Source: Spirochaetota bacterium (GTDB lineage Bacteria; Spirochaetota; Spirochaetia; Treponematales; Treponemataceae). From it: 64,000 bases of DNA. Shown here piece by piece: positions 9,928 to 18,400 of this stretch (position 1 is its first letter; every line of letters begins with the position of its first letter). Location of the stretch: contig JAEWSQ010000025.1 in assembly GCA_023398165.1 (NCBI GenBank), forward strand, positions 150,317-214,316, in the 5' to 3' direction. The notes beneath the pieces were generated by a model, which worked only from the letters and a program-made list of their open reading frames with translations, searched no databases and was not told the origin of the DNA. A program made the translations under genes and the position numbers.

Positions 9928-9944
9928 TTGGCATGATTATTGCT
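9928..9944 (+). promoter_or_regulatory. sigma-54 promoter of carA-carB-dapF
   Basis: The sequence TTGGCATG-ATTA-TTGCT matches the -24/-12 consensus TTGGCACG-N4-TTGCW at all but one position. The -24 GG is at 9930-9931 and the -12 GC at 9942-9943, placing the start of transcription near 9955. A sigma-54 activator gene lies 11.5 kb downstream in the same cluster. The open frame's first ATG (9933) lies inside this promoter and cannot be the translation start. Confidence 0.8.
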
Positions 9945-9956
9945 GTTTCTGGAGGT

Positions 9957-11117
9957 ATGGTCTGTATAAAAAATAAAGCGTATCTTGTGCTTTCAACCGG
10001 CGAGGTTTTTGAAGGCTATTCATTCGGTGCTTCCGGCTGTGTAAGCGGTGAAGCAGTGTTTACTACGGGAATGACAGGGTACCTTGAAACTCTGACGGAT
10101 CCGAGTTATTACGGTCAGATTGTAATGCAGACGTTTCCCCTCATAGGAAACTACGGTGTTATTCCCTCTGATTTTGAAAGTTCTGAACCTCATGTGAGCG
10201 GTTATATTGCACGTGATTGGTGTACTGATCCTTCCAACTTCAGAATGCAGGGTAATTTGAATGATTATTTAAAGAAAAATAATATTATTGGTATTTACGG
10301 TATAGATACAAGACGGTTAACAAAAATAATCAGAGAGCACGGTGTATTAAATGTAAGGATTATCAGTTTCTCAGGAAATGCGGCGGATGATCAAAATGCG
10401 GAACAAGAAAAGAACTATCTTTCCAATCCCCGGGAGAAAGAATCTTACTGCGGTGCTATTGCAAAGTTTCAGATAACGAATGCAGTGGCTGCGGTTTCTC
10501 CGGAGCGGGAAATACTGTATGCTGCATCAGACAGTGATAAATCTAACGGTAAAAAAATTGTCTTGTGGGATTTTGGTGCGAAAAAAAACATCGAACGGGA
10601 ACTGCTTAAAAGAGGTTTCGATGTTGTATCTGTATGCGCCGGTGCTTCGGCTGAGCAGATTTTGAGCCTTAACCCGGACGGTATAATGCTGTCAAACGGT
10701 CCCGGTGATCCGTCTGAAAATACAGGCATTATTAATGAACTGAAAATCCTTTGTACAAAAAATATTCCAATATTCGGAATATGTCTGGGGCATCAGATTC
10801 TTGCTCTGTGTCAGGGTGCAAAAACTGAAAAACTCAAATACGGTCACCGGGGAGCAAATCAGCCTGTTAAAGATCTCGGTACTGGAAGAATTTATATAAC
10901 CAGTCAGAATCACGGATATACAGTAATAAACGAAAGCCTCGGGTCAAATGCCGACGTGTCGTTCATCAATCTGAATGATCAGACGTGTGAAGGAATCAGG
11001 TATAAGAACTTCCCTGCTTTTTCTGTGCAGTTTCATCCTGAAGCCTCTGCCGGACCTCTCGATACCGGCTTTCTGTTTGATTCTTTTGTAAAGCTCGTTT
11101 TGTCCAAGGAGATATAA
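9957..11117 (+). CDS. carA: carbamoyl-phosphate synthase small (glutaminase) subunit
   Basis: CarA hydrolyses glutamine and passes ammonia to CarB for carbamoyl phosphate, the precursor of arginine and pyrimidines. The N-terminal CPSase_sm domain has the conserved FEGYSFGA and TGMTGYLETLTDPSYYGQIV motifs. The C-terminal class I glutamine amidotransferase domain has the nucleophile Cys276 in FGICLGHQI and the His-Glu pair in QFHPEAS. The product is 386 aa, the normal length. The start at 9957 (MVCIKNKAYLVL) fits the usual CarA N-terminus. The predicted sigma-54 start point near 9955 would leave a leader of 0-3 bases, and the GGAGG at 9951 would then lie upstream of the transcript. carB starts 2 bases after the stop, behind its own AAGGAG site. 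Confidence 0.93.
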   Translation: MVCIKNKAYLVLSTGEVFEGYSFGASGCVSGEAVFTTGMTGYLETLTDPSYYGQIVMQTFPLIGNYGVIPSDFESSEPHVSGYIARDWCTDPSNFRMQGNLNDYLKKNNIIGIYGIDTRRLTKIIREHGVLNVRIISFSGNAADDQNAEQEKNYLSNPREKESYCGAIAKFQITNAVAAVSPEREILYAASDSDKSNGKKIVLWDFGAKKNIERELLKRGFDVVSVCAGASAEQILSLNPDGIMLSNGPGDPSENTGIINELKILCTKNIPIFGICLGHQILALCQGAKTEKLKYGHRGANQPVKDLGTGRIYITSQNHGYTVINESLGSNADVSFINLNDQTCEGIRYKNFPAFSVQFHPEASAGPLDTGFLFDSFVKLVLSKEI

Positions 11118-11118
11118 A

Positions 11119-14100
11119 ATGCCCCTCAATCCTGAAATAAAAAAAGTGATGGTTATTGGTTCCGGTCCGATTATTATAGGGCAGGCAGCCGAATTCGATT
11201 ATGCCGGAACCCAGGCATGCAAGGCTCTCAAAGAACAGGGACTTCAAGTCGTTCTTGTTAATTCAAATCCTGCAACGCTTATGACGGACTCTGCAATGGC
11301 CGATTCTATTTATATTGAACCGCTGCTGCTCGATACGATTAAAAGAATAATTGAAAAAGAAAAACCTGACAGTCTTTTATCCACTCTCGGAGGTCAGACC
11401 GGATTAACCTTATCTATGCAGCTGGCAAAAGAAGGGTTTCTTGCACAAAATAATGTAAAGCTCTTAGGCGCCAATCCTGAAACGATTGATAAGGCTGAAG
11501 ACAGACAGCTGTTTAAAGATACCATGATGGAAATTGGCGAGCCGTGCATTCCTTCAAAGGTTGTGACCGATCTTGAAAGCGCCCTCGAGTTTGCAAAGGT
11601 TATTGACTATCCTGTCATTGTCCGTCCGGCATTCACGCTCGGCGGAACAGGAGGCGGAATAGCCGCAAACGAGGCGGAGCTAAGGGAGACTGCGGCTAAC
11701 GGGTTAAGTAGATCGCCGATTCATCAGATTCTTGTTGAGAAATGCATATCGGGCTGGAAAGAAATTGAGTTTGAGGTGATGAGAGACGGAGAAGGCAATG
11801 TTATTACAGTCTGTTCCATGGAAAACTTCGATCCAGTGGGTGTTCATACCGGAGATTCTATTGTTATAGCTCCGACCGTAACGCTGTCAGATAAAGAGTA
11901 TCAGATGCTGCGCTCTGCAGCCTTAAATATAATATCGGCATTGAAAATTGAGGGAGGGTGCAACTGTCAGTTTGCACTTCATCCTGACAGCTTTGAATAT
12001 GCCGTTATTGAGGTTAATCCGCGTGTATCGCGTTCATCGGCACTTGCTTCCAAGGCTACAGGGTATCCTATCGCAAAAATTGCAGCACTCATAGCCGTGG
12101 GCTATACTCTTGATGAAATACCGAACACGGTGACTAAAAAAACAAAAGCTTGTTTTGAGCCGGTTCTCGATTATGTCGTTGTAAAATTTCCAAAATGGCC
12201 CTTTGATAAATTTGTCTATGCCAAGAGAAAGCTGGGAACACAGATGAAGGCGACCGGTGAAGTCATGGCAATAGGAACCAGTTTTGAACAGGCTCTCATG
12301 AAAGCCGTGCGCGGTTTGGAATTATCGGTACAAAGCTTAAATTATCCGCCTTTTGCAAAAGAAAGCGACGAAAAAATTTTCAAACGCGTAGCAGAATGCA
12401 CGGATCAGAGAATCTTTGCCATTTATGAAGCATTGAAGCGGGGCATGAGTATTGATCAAGTATTTGAGATTACGAAGATTGACCGCTGGTTTTTACATAA
12501 GCTTGGTAATCTCATCACTATTGAAAACAATCTTGTATCAGTAAAAAAAGAATCAAGAGAACTCTTAAAGGAAGAGTACCTTGAAGCTAAGCATGCCGGT
12601 TTTACCGATGCCTTCATTGAAAAATTATGCGGTGCAAAACCGGCACATATTGCAGCCTCGTACCGGATGGTCGATACCTGTGCGGGAGAATTCAGCGCTA
12701 AAACACCGTATTTTTACAGCGGATGGGACGGGGATAATGAAGCTCTGCTGCCCTCCGGTGATCTTTCGCAGCAAAAACAGAGTAAGGGTAAAATATTAGT
12801 TTTAGGTTCGGGTCCTATACGGATCGGTCAGGGCATTGAGTTTGATTATGCTTCTGTCCAGTGCGTGTGGGCATTGAAAAAGCTCGGTTATGAAGTAGCG
12901 ATCATGAATAATAATCCTGAAACAGTTTCGACAGATTTTGATACCGCCGACAGATTGTATTTTGAACCGCTTACCGGCGAGGATGTAATGGATGTCATTA
13001 CAACAGAAAAACCCGACGGGGTTGTTGCTTCCTTCGGAGGTCAGACAGCCATAAAACTTACAAAATATCTTGATGAACGCGGTGTAAAAATTCTTGGAAC
13101 CAGTGCAGATTCCATTGATCTTGCAGAAGACCGCGCCCGTTTTGAAGAACTCTTAGAAAGTCTGTCAATTAAAAGACCTGAGGGGTTAACCGTTTTCACT
13201 GAAAAAGAAGCGCTTAAGGCAGCCGCTGAGATCGGGTATCCTGTCCTTATACGGCCCAGTTATGTTTTGGGCGGGCAGAATATGATTATTGCCTTCAATG
13301 AAAGCGATGTTATTGAATACATGGGAATTATTCTTTCTCAGAACATAGAAAACCCCATTCTCATAGATAAGTATTTGATGGGTACCGAACTTGAAGTAGA
13401 TGCAATCTGCGACGGGGATGATATTCTTATTCCCGGAATTATGGAGCACATTGAAAGAACAGGAATTCACTCTGGAGATTCCATAGCAGTATATCCAGCA
13501 TTCAACCTCCACGATATTCTTATTGATAAAATTATTACCCAGTCTAAGGAGCTTTCAAAAGCGCTCGGTACTAAAGGGCTCGTGAATATTCAGTATCTTA
13601 TTTATAATAATGAACTGTATATTATTGAGGTCAATCCGCGCTCTTCGAGAACTATTCCCTATATCAGCAAGGTAACCGGTGTTCCGATGGTCGAGCTGGC
13701 AGTGCGCGCCATGCTCGGTGAAAAACTGTGTGATATGGGTTTTGGTACCGGTCTGTATCCGATTCCGCCGTATACGGCCGTAAAAGTTCCTGTTTTCAGT
13801 TTTGAAAAATTGAGCGATGTCGACACCCACCTGGGACCGGAAATGAAATCTACTGGAGAAGTACTTGGAATTGCCCAGACGATTGATGAGGCCTTATATA
13901 AGGGTCTTATTGCCGCCGGATATAAAATGAAAAAAACGGGCGGAGTGCTTATTACCGTCCGGAAGACAGACCAGTTTGAGATTCCTGACCTTGCAAGAAA
14001 ATTTTACAACATGGGTTTTAAACTCTATGCAACAGAGGGGACGGCAAAAGTAATCGAAGATTTCGGTATGGAAGTTACTGTTGCAGATAAAATACATGAA

Positions 14101-15288
14101 AACCCGAAAGAAAATATATTAACTCTGCTTGAAAGCGGGAATGTTGATTATGTAATATCAACTTCAGCGAAAGGCAGACTTCCCACCAATGACAGTGTAA
14201 AATTAAGAAGAAAATCTGTTGAAAGGGACATTCCCTGTCTCACATCTATAGATACAGCAAATGCTATAGCAGACAGTCTTTTAAGCAAGTATACGGCCTC
14301 AAATGTTGAGTTAATAAATACCAATGCGCTTCTGAAAACTAAAAGAACTATAGAATTCTATAAAATGTCAACAACAGGAAATGATTTTATTGTCTGTAAT
14401 GCGATGGATACTGATATTCCGAATCCTGAAGCTCTGTCGGTGCGTCTTTGCGACAGAAAAAAAAGCATCGGAGCCGATTCTCTTGTTATTATAAGCCGCA
14501 GCGATAAGGCAGATGCGTATATGAGGCTTTTCAATATGGATGGTTCTGAAGGACTTATGGCGGGAAATGCAATACGCTGTGCGGCAAAGTATTTGTATGA
14601 TGGAAATATTTGCGGAATTGCAGAAAAAGCGGATGAAAGGGGAGAAGATACTTTCCAATTAAGCATAGAAACAAGATCAGGCATACGTAGAATGAAACTC
14701 TATAAAAGAAATGGAAAAGTAAGTTCAGTATGTGTTGATATGGGAAGACCCGAGTTTGCTCCCCGGATCATACCGACGATGCTTCCAGTAAAAAAGATTA
14801 ATAAAGATATTGCATCTTCTCTTAACCAGAATCTTCTTAATTCTTTAGGAGATGAAGCTGTCCTTAATGTACCGTTGACACTCAGCGGGTCTGAGAAAAA
14901 AACCTTTGATGTAACCGTTTTATCGGTTGGAAATCCTCATTGCGTGGTGTTTTGCGGTTTTGTGGACAAGGTTGATGTACCTCTTTTAGGACCATTATTT
15001 GAGCATCATAATGCTTTTCCAAAACGTGTTAATACAGAGTTTGTGCGCGTCGTAAATAGAAACTGTTTAAAAATGAGGGTTTGGGAACGGGGAAACGGGG
15101 AAACACTTTCGTGCGGAACCGGCGCTTGCGCTGCCGCGGTGGCTTCGGTTTTAAACGGTTTTTGCCCATTAAATGAGAACATAACAGTTAAAGTACGAGG
15201 CGGAGAACTTGTTGTGTTATATACCGGAGATACTGTGTACCTCACCGGGCCTGCTGAACTTTCATACACAGGTATTACAGAAATATAA
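11119..15288 (+). CDS. carB: carbamoyl-phosphate synthase large subunit fused to diaminopimelate epimerase-like domain
   Basis: Residues 1 to about 1070 are a complete CarB, with two ATP-grasp halves: the first begins VMVIGSGPIIIGQAAEFDYA, the second near residue 557 begins ILVLGSGPIRIGQGIEFDYA. An MGS-like regulatory domain follows at about 930-1070. Without a stop, the frame continues into a DapF-family domain (about 1077-1389) that starts IEFYKMSTTGNDFIV. DapF interconverts LL- and meso-diaminopimelate with two cysteines. The second is present (Cys1332 in SCGTGACA), but the first, normally in CGNGxRC, is Ala1148 (MAGNAIRC). The domain may therefore be inactive or catalyse another reaction. 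The gene follows carA under one sigma-54 promoter. The CarB call is certain; the function of the epimerase domain is open. Confidence 0.93.
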   Translation: MPLNPEIKKVMVIGSGPIIIGQAAEFDYAGTQACKALKEQGLQVVLVNSNPATLMTDSAMADSIYIEPLLLDTIKRIIEKEKPDSLLSTLGGQTGLTLSMQLAKEGFLAQNNVKLLGANPETIDKAEDRQLFKDTMMEIGEPCIPSKVVTDLESALEFAKVIDYPVIVRPAFTLGGTGGGIAANEAELRETAANGLSRSPIHQILVEKCISGWKEIEFEVMRDGEGNVITVCSMENFDPVGVHTGDSIVIAPTVTLSDKEYQMLRSAALNIISALKIEGGCNCQFALHPDSFEYAVIEVNPRVSRSSALASKATGYPIAKIAALIAVGYTLDEIPNTVTKKTKACFEPVLDYVVVKFPKWPFDKFVYAKRKLGTQMKATGEVMAIGTSFEQALMKAVRGLELSVQSLNYPPFAKESDEKIFKRVAECTDQRIFAIYEALKRGMSIDQVFEITKIDRWFLHKLGNLITIENNLVSVKKESRELLKEEYLEAKHAGFTDAFIEKLCGAKPAHIAASYRMVDTCAGEFSAKTPYFYSGWDGDNEALLPSGDLSQQKQSKGKILVLGSGPIRIGQGIEFDYASVQCVWALKKLGYEVAIMNNNPETVSTDFDTADRLYFEPLTGEDVMDVITTEKPDGVVASFGGQTAIKLTKYLDERGVKILGTSADSIDLAEDRARFEELLESLSIKRPEGLTVFTEKEALKAAAEIGYPVLIRPSYVLGGQNMIIAFNESDVIEYMGIILSQNIENPILIDKYLMGTELEVDAICDGDDILIPGIMEHIERTGIHSGDSIAVYPAFNLHDILIDKIITQSKELSKALGTKGLVNIQYLIYNNELYIIEVNPRSSRTIPYISKVTGVPMVELAVRAMLGEKLCDMGFGTGLYPIPPYTAVKVPVFSFEKLSDVDTHLGPEMKSTGEVLGIAQTIDEALYKGLIAAGYKMKKTGGVLITVRKTDQFEIPDLARKFYNMGFKLYATEGTAKVIEDFGMEVTVADKIHENPKENILTLLESGNVDYVISTSAKGRLPTNDSVKLRRKSVERDIPCLTSIDTANAIADSLLSKYTASNVELINTNALLKTKRTIEFYKMSTTGNDFIVCNAMDTDIPNPEALSVRLCDRKKSIGADSLVIISRSDKADAYMRLFNMDGSEGLMAGNAIRCAAKYLYDGNICGIAEKADERGEDTFQLSIETRSGIRRMKLYKRNGKVSSVCVDMGRPEFAPRIIPTMLPVKKINKDIASSLNQNLLNSLGDEAVLNVPLTLSGSEKKTFDVTVLSVGNPHCVVFCGFVDKVDVPLLGPLFEHHNAFPKRVNTEFVRVVNRNCLKMRVWERGNGETLSCGTGACAAAVASVLNGFCPLNENITVKVRGGELVVLYTGDTVYLTGPAELSYTGITEI

Positions 15289-15301
15289 GCAAGTGATTAA
15301 A

Positions 15302-15332
15302 ATATAAGCATATACTAAGGTAATGCTTATAT
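15302..15332 (+). terminator. possible terminator after carB-dapF
   Basis: Arms ATATAAGCAT and ATGCTTATAT pair across an 11-base loop, 14 bases after the stop codon. No long T-run follows, so termination is plausible but unproven. Confidence 0.4.
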
Positions 15333-15410
15333 ATTAAGCTTTACTATACTAGGGTAATTCTTTTGTTTGTTTAAAAGTATGTATTGCAATAAAATAAAAT
15401 GTCTAAATAA

Positions 15411-15427
15411 TTGGCATGAGATTTGCA
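15411..15427 (+). promoter_or_regulatory. sigma-54 promoter of gltBD
   Basis: TTGGCATG-AGAT-TTGCA is a near-perfect -24/-12 element (GG at 15413-15414, GC at 15425-15426). Transcription should begin near 15438, leaving a leader of about 26 bases with AGGAGG just before the GTG start at 15464. Confidence 0.85.
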
Positions 15428-15463
15428 GTACAACAAATACCAAACTTCAGGAGGATTACCCTA

Positions 15464-18400
15464 GTGCATTTTAATCAATTACCAGGTCAGACTGGATTAT
15501 ACAATCCCAATTTTGAGCATGACAGCTGCGGGACTGGCTTTATCTGTAAAATAAACGGAGAAAAATCTCACCGTATGGTGACAGATGCTTTGGAAATGCT
15601 TTCAAGGATGAATCACCGCGGTGCCACCGGTACCGACCCGGAATCCGGAGACGGAGCCGGTATTCTTACCCAGGTGCCTCACGCATTTTTAAAAAAAATA
15701 ACATTGGATAAAGGGATTGCACTTGGTGATGAAGGTTCATACGGCTGCGGTTTACTTTTTCTTCCCCACGATGAAAAACTCAGCCTGGTTTTAAAAACTA
15801 TTTTCGAAACTTCCTGTAAAGAATTTGGTATTGAAACATTATTATGGAGAGATGTACCGGTTAATGAACAGTGTATTGGTATTACTGCCCGGGAATCGAT
15901 GCCTAACATTATCATGGTAATAGCGCAGGATACAGCAGATGAGAAGGTAAAAATTCCATTGGAACAGCGCCTGTATTTAGCACGTAAAACAGCTGAGAAA
16001 AAAGCAGGAAGTATCCGTATTGACGGCAAACAAGCTATGTATGTGGTTAGTTTTTCTTCAAAAACCATTGTCTATAAGGGAATGCTTTTAGCTCCGCAGG
16101 TACAGCAATTTTATTCTGATTTAAATGATATAGATTTTCAAACAAGTATTGCAGTAATTCATTCCCGTTATTCAACTAATACCTTTCCCTCCTGGGATAG
16201 AGCACAGCCTTTCCGCTATCTGGCTCATAACGGTGAAATAAATACGTTAAAGGGAAACACCACCTGGATGAAATCCAGAGAGGCTCACCTTTCAAAAAAG
16301 GAATGGGGATCACACTGTAAAAGTCTTTCTCCTATTATTCAGGAGAATGGTTCTGACTCACAGGCGCTTGACAACGTTCTTGAACTGCTTGTTCAAGGCG
16401 GAAGAAGCCTCCCTCATGCGGTAAGCATGTTAGTCCCCTGTGCATGGGAACATGACAGCGGGTTATCTTCCGGCATTAAAGATTTTTATGAATATCACAG
16501 ATGTATCATGGAAAGCTGGGACGGCCCGGCTGCTCTTGCCTATACAGACGGTTCAATAGTTGCCTCGTCCCTTGACCGGAACGGACTGCGCCCCGGAAGA
16601 TACATCATAACAAAAGACGGCCGCGTCATTATGGCATCCGAACTTGGAGTTCTCGATGTTGAAAGCAGTCAGGTTTCAACTTCCGGAAGACTTGAACCGG
16701 GGCATATTCTGTTGGTTGACACTATTCAAGGAAGAGTGATTCCGGATGCACAGATTAAATCCCAGCTTGCACAAAAAGAACCGTATGCAAAGTGGGTTTC
16801 CAAAGGACTAGAAAGAATTACTCAGATTGATCAGGTACAGACAATAGAGCATAACGATGAGGTTTTAAGAGCGTTAGCGTACACAAGGGAAGAACTTGAG
16901 ATGATAATTCAAGTTATGGCCGAGACAGGAGCAGAACCTATAGGCTCAATGGGTAATGATGCTCCTCTAGCCGTTCTTTCAGAAAAAAAGGTTCCGCTGT
17001 ATTCATATTTCCGTCAGCTGTTTGCACAGGTTACGAATCCTCCCATAGATCCACTTAGGGAAGGATGCGTCATGAGTATGGAGACCGTCATTGGAAAACC
17101 GGGGGATTTATTATCTGAAGGTAAAGAGCATGCTTCCCGTTTTGTTTTGGAAAAGCCGGTTTTAACAAGTGAATCCTTCTCAGTTTTCTCTTCACAGCAC
17201 TCTAAAGATATTCAAACCATAAGTATTCTTTTTCCGGTTTCTGAGGGCGAAAGCGGATTTCAGAAAGCGCTTGAAAGGGTTAAGGCTGAAGCAAAAGATG
17301 CTGTAGAAAAGGGCAAAAAATTTCTTGTCCTTACCGATAAGGGTATTTCCAAGGAAAATTGTTCGCTGAGCGGACTTTTAGCTCTCGGAGCGGTGCATCA
17401 GCATTTGACAACACATGCAATAAGACTCGATGCCTCTCTATTTCTAGAAAGTGCTGAACCAAGAGAAGTTCATCATTTTTGTGTGTTGTTCGGGTTTGGC
17501 TGCGATGCCGTATTTCCCTACGGAGCATACAGCGCAATCGAAAAACTCATTAGCGAACAGAAAACCTCTGTTGATTTTTCAAAAGCTATTCATAATTATC
17601 TTCATGCTGTAGAACACGGTATGATGAAGGTTTTGTCAAAAATGGGTATTTCCACGCTGATGAGCTACAAGGGTGCTCAAATTTTTGAAGCAGTAGGACT
17701 TGGTCAGGATATTATTGAGACTTGTTTTACAGGAACTCCTTCCCGTGTTGGAGGTTTAACACTCAAAACTCTATCATCGAAAATTATCGGTATGCATAAA
17801 GACTCTTTTAATTCTGATGTTGAGTTCCCCCATATTCTTGAAGATGGAGGTTTTTACCGCTGGAGGAAGGAGGGGGAGGTTCATGCATGGAATCCCGAGA
17901 CTATTCCTCTTCTACAGCAGGCTGTAAGAACGGGAAATTATGAGCTGTATAAGAAATATACTGAAAAAATGGATCAAGCTTCTATGCATCCGTCTGGAAA
18001 GCGTGCGGTTACACTGAGATCTTTATTCCGTTTCAAAGAAAGGCAAAGCATCCCTCTTGATCAGGTGGAAAGCGAAGAAAGCATAATGAAAAGATTTTCT
18101 GTGGGAGCCATGAGTTTCGGCTCGATCAGCGCATCTGCACATGAAGCAATAGCTACAGCCATGAACAGAATAGGAGGAAGGAGCAATACAGGAGAAGGCG
18201 GAGAATCCCCCGAACGGTTTAAAAAACTTGAAAACGGAGACTCATTGTGTTCGAAGGTTAAACAGGTTGCATCAGGCCGTTTCGGTGTTACCACATGGTA
18301 TTTGACCAATGCGGAAGAAATACAAATTAAAATTGCTCAGGGTGCAAAGCCGGGTGAGGGTGGTCAGCTGCCGGGACATAAGGTCTCCGCTCTTATAGCA

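Noticed and set aside
9933..9956. Earlier ATG for carA
   Set aside because: It lies inside the -24/-12 promoter and adds residues absent from CarA homologues.
15416..15463. Earlier ATG for gltB
   Set aside because: It overlaps the sigma-54 promoter; the GTG at 15464 has AGGAGG and matches the usual propeptide length.
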